DNA from: an uncultured Dehalococcoidia bacterium
GTDB lineage: Bacteria; Chloroflexota; Dehalococcoidia; Lucifugimonadales; UBA1123
Assembly: GCA_951812505.1 (NCBI GenBank)
Contig: CATOSI010000005.1
Coordinates: 1 to 64,000 of the forward strand
Length of the DNA: 64,000 nt
Direction: 5' to 3'
Both the position numbers and the translations under genes were made by a program. Positions within the stretch are counted from its first letter, which is position 1; every line of letters begins with the position of its first letter. The notes under the pieces were generated by a model, which had not been told where the DNA came from, did no database searches, and saw nothing but the letters and a program-made list of their open reading frames with translations. Shown one piece after another: positions 55,939 to 63,054 of this stretch.

Positions 55939-57546
55939 ATCTCTCAACCCGAACACACCGACGTCGCAGTCATAGGCGGAGGGCCCGGAGGCAGTACCGC
56001 CGCCGCCCTCCTCGCCCGACATGGTTTCGACGTAGTCCTGCTGGAACGCGAACGCTTCCCCCGCGAACACGTCGGCGAGTCGCTTCTGCCCGCATCCATG
56101 CCCATCCTCGAAGACCTCGGCGTCCTCGATCAGGTCGAATCCGCCGGATTCCCCAGGAAGTACGGCGCGACGATGCTCTGGGGCAGCGACCCCGAACCTT
56201 GGAGCTGGTACTTCAGAGAGACCAACCGCACCTGGCCCCACGCCTACCAGGTCTGGCGTCCGACCTTCGACAAGATCCTGCTCGACAACGCCCGCTCCCT
56301 TGGCGTCCAAGTCCGAGAGGAATGCGCCGTCACCGGCCCGATGCGAGAGGGCGACCGCGTAACCGGCGTCGAACATCGCAAGCCCGACGGCACAACCGCC
56401 TCCATCCGCGCCGACTGGGTCATAGACGCCAGCGGGCAGTCCGCCATACTCGGTAGATCGCTCGACCTTCGACAGTGGGACGACTACTTCCGAAACATGG
56501 CCGTCTATGCCTACTTCAAAGGCTCCCGCCGACTTCCCGATCACGACGCCGCCAACAACATCTTCATCGAGTCCTACGAACACGGCTGGACATGGAACAT
56601 CCCGCTCTCCGGCGACACCACCAGCGTCGGCATAGTCGTGGACTCCGAACTCGGACAGCGCGGCATCTCAGAGTACGGAGTGGAGGACTACTACAACGCC
56701 CAGATTCGCGCAGCCGACCACACCGCCCACATGGTCGCCGACGCCCGCATGATCGCCATTCCCCGCGTCACAAAAGACTGGTCCTACACCTCTGAGCGGA
56801 TGATAGGCGATGGCTGGATACTCGTCGGCGACGCCGCCTGCTTCATAGACCCGCTCTTCTCATCCGGCGTCCACCTCGCCATGATGTCCGCGGTCATGGC
56901 CGCCGCCTACATCCGAGCCGTCAGCGCCGACCCCTCCATGCGCCAACCCGCCGCCCGCCTCTACCAGCAGCTATACCGCAAGGAGTACGAACACTTTCGC
57001 GAACTCGCCCGCCTCTTCTACGCCAGCAACCGCACAGTGGAGTCGTACTTCTGGGAGGCGCGCCGCATAATCGGAGACGACGATCAAGCGTCCCGCCGAT
57101 CCTTCGTCCGCGCTGTCGCCGGACAGGCCCCGCGCGGCTACGAACGCGCCGTCCTCGACAAAGGCCACCTGCCCGTTGATCTCACGGACGCCATTCACAA
57201 GATCGAGTCCGGCAGAACAAAAAGATCCTGCGACTTCGACCACATCCCCATCCACGACGCAACTCCCAGACTCGCAGAGGGCGTCCGACTAGAGCGAGGC
57301 CTAACCTTCGCCGAGGACCAATTCCAGTGGAGCGCCTTGCTCATCACCCCCGACCGCCCCGAAGGCGCCCCCATAAGCCAACTCGTAGCCGCCCTCGTCT
57401 CCTGCATAGACAGCCACCACACCACCACCCAAATCCTGACCCGCCTCACATCGGGCATCGAATCCCCCGACCAAAAACAACTCGCGTCCGAGGCGATAGT
57501 GTCCGCGCTCCGCATCCTGCACACCGACGGCGCGGTGGAATTCTAG
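55939..57546 (+). CDS. Flavin-dependent halogenase-like enzyme
   Basis: 535 residues if read from the ATC at 55939; no ATG, GTG or TTG occurs in frame before 56098, yet the FAD motif AVIGGGPGGSTAAALLARHG lies upstream of it. Halogenase marks: GESLLPASMPILEDLGVL, FPRKYGATMLWG (a Lys at the place used for chloramine in CmlS/CndH relatives), the GWTWNIPL form of WxWxIP (~218), and GDAACFIDPLFSSGVHLA. Such enzymes chlorinate or brominate aromatic substrates using FADH2; geranylgeranyl-reductase-like roles cannot be excluded. A decayed copy of its 3' end lies at 58771. Confidence 0.82.
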   Translation: MSQPEHTDVAVIGGGPGGSTAAALLARHGFDVVLLERERFPREHVGESLLPASMPILEDLGVLDQVESAGFPRKYGATMLWGSDPEPWSWYFRETNRTWPHAYQVWRPTFDKILLDNARSLGVQVREECAVTGPMREGDRVTGVEHRKPDGTTASIRADWVIDASGQSAILGRSLDLRQWDDYFRNMAVYAYFKGSRRLPDHDAANNIFIESYEHGWTWNIPLSGDTTSVGIVVDSELGQRGISEYGVEDYYNAQIRAADHTAHMVADARMIAIPRVTKDWSYTSERMIGDGWILVGDAACFIDPLFSSGVHLAMMSAVMAAAYIRAVSADPSMRQPAARLYQQLYRKEYEHFRELARLFYASNRTVESYFWEARRIIGDDDQASRRSFVRAVAGQAPRGYERAVLDKGHLPVDLTDAIHKIESGRTKRSCDFDHIPIHDATPRLAEGVRLERGLTFAEDQFQWSALLITPDRPEGAPISQLVAALVSCIDSHHTTTQILTRLTSGIESPDQKQLASEAIVSALRILHTDGAVEF

Positions 57547-58028
57547 CCCGCGATTCACTGTTTTTCCTGCAATCGGTGTCGGCTGGGTTGGGATTTGGTC
57601 TCTCGGGTTTTCCGGTCTTTCGGTGCGTTTCATATATTTGGGTTTATATTTCAACAGGGCGGTCCAGGGGGAGTCGCAGGCATGTACAGGGGGCGATTTT
57701 GCCCTGCGTTTACCCTGCGTCGCCCTGCGTTAGCTATGGAGAGAAATCTCCTTCGCCCCTTCAACCATTATCATAAGTTCTAATTTATATTATGGTCGGT
57801 CTGTTCGGATGCGAGTGAGTATTATAGCATGAAACAGAACTGATGCGCTAGGGAGGGGCGAGGCTCAGAATCACCACTTCTTTAGAGCTTCCTGGACACT
57901 GACGAGGGGGTGAAACTCCAGCCCAAGCTGACACTTAGATATCTTTGTCAGTCCTCTGTCAACGATGTTATACTGCCGTTACAGCATAAGAACATATTCG
58001 CTGTAGCAATGGCCGAAGGGACGGAAAC
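57547..58028. other. Intergenic region with short tandem motif
   Basis: 482 bases. CCCTGCGT occurs three times at 57702, 57713 and 57723 (periods 11 and 10). An AT-rich patch lies near 57775-57830 and the promoter listed below near its end. No coding frame. Confidence 0.5.
57945..57974 (+). promoter_or_regulatory. Promoter of the small-protein/retropepsin pair
   Basis: TTGTCA (57945-57950), 18 bases, TATACT (57969-57974), 54 bases before the ATG at 58029. Confidence 0.5.
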
Positions 58029-58341
58029 ATGCCCTTGACCGAGGAACACCGCAGAGAGGCTTTGGACGCAGCCATAGTCGCATTTGAAGAAATGGGTGGT
58101 GGCGTGGCCCTCCGCGCGGAGTTGGACGCCTTCTACAATCTCCGGCTCTCGGTGTACACCAAAGTACCCTCAGCTTCAGCAAGAATACTCCAACCAGTGG
58201 AATGCGATGACCGCCGACGGAGTGATTGCGTCTGGGGAGTCCCATGACGCAGACATGGCGGCGATTCGAGAGCGTGTTCTGACCATGTCCGATGTCGCGC
58301 TCGAATACATTGACGCAGAAGGTTCAGCGCTGATCCTGTGA
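58029..58341 (+). CDS. Small helical protein, frameshifted
   Basis: From the ATG at 58029: MPLTEEHRREALDAAIVAFEE...LDAFYNLRLSVYT. Removing one A from the AAA at 58161-58163 continues as KYPQLQQEYSNQWNAMTADG and VLTMSDVALEYIDAEG to the TGA at 58341, about 103 residues. The amphipathic continuity across the join supports a real gene with a one-base insertion. No family recognised. Its stop overlaps the GTG of the retropepsin gene (GTGA), so the two would be coupled. Confidence 0.55.
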
Positions 58342-58767
58342 TACAGGGCTACTTCACCCCACTTAATAGGCCATACATCGCGTTTAGACGTTTTTCAGCC
58401 CATTCAATTGATGTGCGACACGGGCGCCGACATCACCTGTTTACATCCCGCAGACGCCGATTCCATCGGTATCCCTTTTCAGGCGCTGCGGAATCCCCAG
58501 AGTATTACAGGAATCGGCAAGGCAGAGTATTACCGTGAACCGGCCACCCTGTTTTTCGTGGATGGCGATGTTACGCATCTGTACCATATCGAAATGAACA
58601 TAGCCATACCCACTAACGACAACCGTAATCTTCCCTCGATACTCGGTCGAGACATTTTCGACTTCTGGTCCACCAGCTACGATCCGTTCAGCAGTAAACT
58701 GGTATCAGAAGTGCGTTTTGTCCACGCTACACTCCCCAACAGATTTTTCAGCCCAAGTTCGGGATAG
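58338..58767 (+). CDS. Retropepsin-like aspartic protease, frameshifted
   Basis: From a GTG at 58338: MIQGYFTPLNRPYIAFRR, an opening familiar in small bacterial retropepsin-like proteins. Removing one T from TTTTT (58391-58395) continues as FQPIQLMCDTGADITCLHP, with the catalytic DTGA motif, and later LPSILGRDIFDFW, a typical flap/ILGRD segment. About 142 residues. Such proteins act as dimers. Role unknown; predicted partner is the overlapping upstream small gene. Confidence 0.65.
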
Positions 58768-58770
58768 AAA

Positions 58771-59031
58771 AAGGAGTACGGGCACTTCAGATAACTCGCC
58801 CGCCTCTTCTACGCCAGCAACCACACCGTGGACTCACACTACTGGGAGGCGCGACGCATAATCCAACCAGTAAACCCCCTCGTCTCCTGCATTGGCGGAC
58901 AGCGCACCGTGGCACAGGTACTGTCCCGCCTCCCATCGGGCATTGAATCCGCAGACCAGAGAGAGGTCACGTCGGAGGCGACAATGTCGGCGCTCAGGAT
59001 ACTGCACACGGACAGGACGATACATATTTGA
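58771..59031 (+). pseudogene. Decayed partial copy of the halogenase C-terminus
   Basis: 58771-58863 matches 56980-57072 without gaps (LARLFYASN, WEARRII) and 58877-59031 matches 57392-57546 without gaps (LVSCI, SGIES, SALRILHTD). Between these blocks 306 bases of the parent are missing, a multiple of three. An in-frame TAA at 58792-58794 replaces the parental GAA. A GTG at 58828 could still start a 67-residue product. This is a partial duplication of the neighbouring gene now decaying. Confidence 0.8.
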
Positions 59032-59355
59032 CTCCGGCCCACATGAGGATGGAAGTCAGGCCGACATTAGGGTCCCAGACAATAAGGGATTGGCCTTATG
59101 CCCCCATAAGCACTTTTCTACAAGTACTACGGCCTCGACAGGCGACGAAGAGAAGAGTAAGGACGGGCGAATTCTGAGGACATTTATTCCACATTCCGAA
59201 CACGTAGGAACTCTTGTCTCCTTAGGGCTTCTGCTCACTCCTTAGGGGTTTTTCGCGTGTTTCGCAACACACCATGATGTTTGACATTCATTCCAAGACT
59301 ATGTTTAACTCGCGCCAGTGACCCGTAAGTCCATACATCGCAGAGGGAGTAGGCC
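59032..59355. other. Intergenic region before the nuclease gene
   Basis: 324 bases. It holds two copies of CTCCTTAGGG about 20 bases apart near 59219-59250 and a possible promoter TTGACA (59281-59286), 18 bases, TTAACT (59305-59310). No coding frame. Confidence 0.45.
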
Positions 59356-60441
59356 ATGGATTTCATAGACGAAGTCAGAACGCTGACGACGCGTTTCAGG
59401 CGAGTCACCGAGCATCTAGAAACCGAGGAAGCCACCAAGAACGCCTTGGTAATGCCTTTCCTGCAGATGATGGGGTACTCCGTCTTCGACCCCACAGAAC
59501 TGGTTCCCGAATTCACCGCCGATGTCGGTGCCAAGAGGGGAGAGAAGGTGGACTACGCTATAATGCGGGACGCCCAGCCCACAATCCTCATTGAGTGCAA
59601 GAAGTATGGAGAAAACCTGCGCGAGGCCCAGATAGCCCAGCTAATCCGTTATTTCCACGTCTCGCAGGCACACTTCGGCATACTTACAGACGGCATTATA
59701 TATCAGTTCTTCACCGACCTCGATAAGCCCAACGTCATGGATCCAACGCCCTTCTTCGAGTTCAACTTCCTCGACTACACCGACCCACAGGTCGAGCAAC
59801 TCAAGCGTTTCACCAAGTCGGACTTCAACCAGGACGCCGCTATTGACGCCGCCAGGGACTTGAAGTACACGACCGAGATAAAGCGAGTGCTGGCTCAGGA
59901 ACTGGCGAACCCATCAGACGAGTTCATACGATTTTCACTAGGCCAATTCTATGAGGGAATGCGCACTCGGACAGTTGTTGAAACCTTTCGGCCCATCATC
60001 CGAGACGCATTTGCAGGATTCATCAATGACCGCATTGACGCCCGCCTCAAGATAGCTCTGGACAGCATTGAGGAGCAGACTCCACCTCCCACCTCTGAAA
60101 CCCCAGACGAGCCTGAAGAAGAACCCACGCCGCTCACCGAGACCGAATTGGAAGCCCTGACCATCGTCAAGGCAATAGTCGCGGACATGGTTGACGTTCG
60201 GCGGATAGAGAGTTATAGGTACTCTTCATACACCAGCGTTGCGTTACGCGACGATGACGAGGCGACTGACGACTACGGCAGAACGGTAATAAGGCTACTG
60301 GTGAGAACTGACAATCTTCGATTCTCGGTCGGGTATGAGCCCCGCATCGCTCTGGAAGACCTCAACACCCTGTATAGCCACCGGGAGATCATAAGAGCGG
60401 CCTTTGCGGAGCATCTCGCAGCCTACGAAGGTAGCCGGTAA
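59356..60441 (+). CDS. HsdR N-terminal-type nuclease protein, orphan
   Basis: 361 residues. ATKNALVMPFLQMMGYSVFDPTELVPEF and VDYAIMRDAQPTILIECKKYG carry the PD-(D/E)xK core (Asp, then ExK) of the type I restriction R-subunit N-terminal family, followed by HFGILTDGIIYQFFTDLD. The C-terminal half has an acidic Pro-rich hinge (~250-270) and a mixed domain of unknown type. No helicase domain and no HsdM/HsdS genes follow, so it is a stand-alone member, possibly a defence nuclease. Confidence 0.8.
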   Translation: MDFIDEVRTLTTRFRRVTEHLETEEATKNALVMPFLQMMGYSVFDPTELVPEFTADVGAKRGEKVDYAIMRDAQPTILIECKKYGENLREAQIAQLIRYFHVSQAHFGILTDGIIYQFFTDLDKPNVMDPTPFFEFNFLDYTDPQVEQLKRFTKSDFNQDAAIDAARDLKYTTEIKRVLAQELANPSDEFIRFSLGQFYEGMRTRTVVETFRPIIRDAFAGFINDRIDARLKIALDSIEEQTPPPTSETPDEPEEEPTPLTETELEALTIVKAIVADMVDVRRIESYRYSSYTSVALRDDDEATDDYGRTVIRLLVRTDNLRFSVGYEPRIALEDLNTLYSHREIIRAAFAEHLAAYEGSR

Positions 60442-60485
60442 GTCCTAGACATCGATAGTTCACAGGAAGTAGAGGTGACGGAATC

Positions 60486-60725
60486 GTGACTCCTGACGAG
60501 CGACTCGTCCGGTCGGAAGTCGGAGCGGAGATCATTGAAAGCGTCATACTCGATTTCCTCCAAGAGAACTCGCAAACACATTTCAACACTGCGAAGGTGA
60601 GCAATTCTCTAGAAAATTTCAATTACTTTCTATGCCAAGGCGCCCTTGTACGACTACATAGCCGAGGGAAGATCGCTAATTACCGCACTTCCAAATCTCA
60701 ACACAATAGATGGCAGGCCCTATAA
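60486..60725 (+). CDS. Small hypothetical protein downstream of the nuclease
   Basis: 79 residues from a GTG at 60486, with GAGGTGACGG upstream. The sequence ERLVRSEVGAEIIESVILDFLQEN...LENFNYFLCQGALVRLHSRGKI looks like a small winged-helix or helical fold, unrecognised. 44 bases after the nuclease stop, so perhaps co-transcribed. Confidence 0.5.
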   Translation: MTPDERLVRSEVGAEIIESVILDFLQENSQTHFNTAKVSNSLENFNYFLCQGALVRLHSRGKIANYRTSKSQHNRWQAL

Positions 60726-61237
60726 GTCCAACCCGCCTGTTGCAGGCCACGGCAGAAGAAGCAGATAACTAAATGTGTCGTTATCTTCCATGCTTAAGAA
60801 CGCAGTTGATATAATTTACTACCGAGCCGTTTACGTGGCATCGCTCATCGAGGCGAGGTCGGTTATTGCGAGGTTCGGCATGGTATGGCGCGTAGGGGTT
60901 CGGAGCCCCTACCACACCATCTCTGCTATACCAATTAACCGATCGCCGTAGCCTGTTGCGGCCCCAATCCAAAGACCCACGCCACCCTCCCAGAATATCC
61001 ATATGCGACGCCACCCTATACTTCGACTATTACTGCGAACTGAATTGTGTTAACAAGGAGTCGTGTCCCAAGTTCGGCAGACTAAGCAGGTGGCCTGAGT
61101 TAATGCTCACAGTAGTGAATGGACTCAGCTTGGCTCCTTTCCACCGAGGGATGGAGAAATCTATTTCTCGTTAGTGCAACCCCGACTGTGTTACAGAGAC
61201 ATTTACTGTGTCCGAGCGCTTAGGTACCGCAACCGGT
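60726..61237. other. Gene-poor region
   Basis: 512 bases with no supported coding frame. Its main content is the long hairpin listed next. Confidence 0.5.
60852..60947. repeat. Long imperfect hairpin, possible structured RNA
   Basis: Outer stem: GGCGA (60852-60856) with TCGCC (60943-60947), TCGGTTA (60859-60865) with TAACCGA (60936-60942), TTG with CAA (60932-60934). Inner stem: ATGGTATGG (60880-60888) with CCACACCAT (60912-60920, one G-U), then TAGGGG (60893-60898) with CCCCTA (60906-60911) around a 7-base loop. Over 30 base pairs in 96 bases. Strand and role unknown. Confidence 0.55.
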
Positions 61238-61476
61238 TTACGGAGTCTCAACGGCTTCGGGCTGACGCTCCGATGTCAGAACGCCGACCACACCCTTCAG
61301 CACCCCAACGTCGTTGATGAGGGTTTTGACATCGCTGTCAACATCATTAAGCCTGCCCTCGACAGCCCTGATATCAGTTCGCAACTGGACAGCGTGACCA
61401 CCAGCGTCACCACCGCAATAGCCGACCCCGCTATGGCAACGAGTATCGTAACTGTCGCCGCGTTGAAAGCTTCCAC
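61238..61476 (-). CDS. Small membrane coiled-coil protein, frameshifted
   Basis: From a GTG at 61476 with GAGGAG 6 bases upstream: MEAFNAATVTILVAIAGSAIAVVTLVVTL, a membrane helix. One added base at the GG of 61387-61388 continues as QLRTDIRAVEGRLNDVDSDVKTLINDVGVLKGVV, a coiled coil, to the stop at 61238; ~79 residues. This TM-plus-heptad layout is a common small bacterial protein type of unknown function, like the one at 389-565 with the order reversed. Confidence 0.6.
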
Positions 61477-61973
61477 ATTTTTCTCCTCGGTCTCGTTGTA
61501 CTGGTCCTTCTATGGCATCAACGATGGTAGGTCGGACGCCAACCGCGACATTTCCATCTACATTCCCCTGGACATTCGTAGTATCGCTTATGATAGATCG
61601 GTGTCAATCTCAACGCGCGACCCCAGTTTCCCCTCCGACTACCCCCCCACCTCCCCACCATGCTATGATACGAACATATAAACTAATCTGACCGCCAAGA
61701 AACGACCGCTGAACAATCATAAACGGGAGATTATCCAAAGTGATTTCGCCGACGAAAAATTTCCGGTCCAAAGCTAAAGACAGGCGACTATAGTTCATTT
61801 TCAAGTGTTCTAAGCCCCTGTCCCACTTGGAAACTCACCTGGAACCCCACCTGTATAATATAAACCAAAGCATATAACCGCGGCCCGACCGACCGCCGAC
61901 ACCCCACGCAAAACTTCCCGCTCCCCCTCAGCATCGTTGACCAGCGCGAGTCCCCGCCCGTATCATCTCAGGC
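61477..61973. other. Gene-poor region before the prenyltransferase gene
   Basis: 497 bases without a supported gene. Near its end a TATAAT (61854-61859) lies within a motif (about 61844-61880) related to one at 44277-44312. Confidence 0.45.
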
Positions 61974-62900
61974 GTGGACGAGCAGACAGACACCGGCATA
62001 CTCCCAACCATCCGCGCCCTCCTGAGGTCCGCGCGCCCCCGCCAGTGGACGAAGAGCCTCGCTGTATTCCTGCCCCTCTTCTTCAGCGTCAACGAGGCCT
62101 GGACCCTAGACGACCCTGACACCGCCCTGCTCTTCGCCGCCCGCGCCATCGGGGCCGCCATCGTCTTCTGTCTAGTGAGCGGCGCAGTCTATCTCTTCAA
62201 CGACCTGGCCGACATCGAGCGAGACCGCGCCCACCCCACCAAGCGAAACAGGCCCATAGCATCCGGCGCGCTCTCCCCTCGCCTCGCGTTTGCCGTCGCC
62301 ATCGTCCTGGTACTCGTAGGACTCGCCTCCGCGTTCGCCCTCGGCCTGACTTTCGGCATCGTCATCTCCATCTACCTCCTGATACAGGTCCTCTACTCCG
62401 CCCGCCTCAAGAACGTCGCGCTGCTGGACGTGTTCTCCGTAGCATCCGGCTTCATCCTGCGCGTGCTCGCGGGCGCGGTAGTCATCGGAGTGCCCATGTC
62501 GCCGTGGCTGTACATCTGCGCCGGACTCGGCTCCCTGTTCATCGCACTCGCCAAGCGCAGAAGCGAGCTCGCCCGCGCAGGCGAGTCTGCCAGCGATCAG
62601 CGCGACATCCTCCACACCTACACCCTCGGAATGCTCGACCAGTTGATTGGGATAGTCGCCACGTCCGCCGTCGTCGCATACGCGCTCTACACCTTCACCG
62701 CCGCCAACCTGCCCGAAAACCACTCCATGATGCTCACCCTGCCCTTCGTCGTGTACGGCGTGTTCAGGTACATCTACCTCGTCCACACCCGAGACATCGC
62801 CGAGAGCCCCGAGGAAATCCTCATCAGCGACACTCCCACGATCCTGGCCGTAGTCCTGTGGCTCGCCACCGGAGCCACCATCCTTCTTCTATACCGATAA
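61974..62900 (+). CDS. UbiA-family prenyltransferase (DPPR-synthase-like)
   Basis: 308 residues from a GTG at 61974. RPRQWTKSLAVFLPLFFS and YLFNDLADIERDRAHPTKRNRPIASG (the Asp-rich prenyl-diphosphate site) resemble decaprenyl-phosphate phosphoribosyltransferases; SARLKNVALLDVFSVASGFILRVLAGA is the second motif. Eight to nine membrane helices. In actinobacteria the family makes the arabinose donor lipid; in this organism the product is unknown but probably a polyprenyl-linked sugar for the cell envelope. Confidence 0.87.
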   Translation: MDEQTDTGILPTIRALLRSARPRQWTKSLAVFLPLFFSVNEAWTLDDPDTALLFAARAIGAAIVFCLVSGAVYLFNDLADIERDRAHPTKRNRPIASGALSPRLAFAVAIVLVLVGLASAFALGLTFGIVISIYLLIQVLYSARLKNVALLDVFSVASGFILRVLAGAVVIGVPMSPWLYICAGLGSLFIALAKRRSELARAGESASDQRDILHTYTLGMLDQLIGIVATSAVVAYALYTFTAANLPENHSMMLTLPFVVYGVFRYIYLVHTRDIAESPEEILISDTPTILAVVLWLATGATILLLYR

Positions 62901-62923
62901 TGCCGAGTGCTTACCAAATCCCC

Positions 62924-62939
62924 TCTCCCTCGAGGGAGA
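62924..62939. repeat. Dispersed palindrome (TCTCCCTCGAGGGAGA)
   Basis: Perfect 16-base palindrome followed by GGCCAGGGTGAG, same family as 45607. It lies after the prenyltransferase gene. Confidence 0.6.
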
Positions 62940-63054
62940 AGGCCAGGGTGAGAATGCCGCGCCCACCCGCTGGGCAGCCCAATCAGCGACCCTTCCCCCA
63001 ATCTGTGCTAAACTCCGCGAACATTCCATATTGAGAAAGCACAGGAGTTCAACA

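Noticed and set aside
55939..59031. Halogenated natural-product gene cluster
   Set aside because: A halogenase, FGE and oxygenases are near each other, but no NRPS, PKS, terpene cyclase or RiPP precursor is present, so a classical cluster cannot be claimed.
60880..60920. tRNA-Arg(CCG)-like arm on the minus strand
   Set aside because: AGGGG-CTCCGAA-CCCCT looks like an anticodon arm with CCG, and the plus strand looks like a T arm, but no matching D arm, T arm with TTCGA or acceptor stem occurs at the right spacing. The bases pair instead in a longer hairpin.
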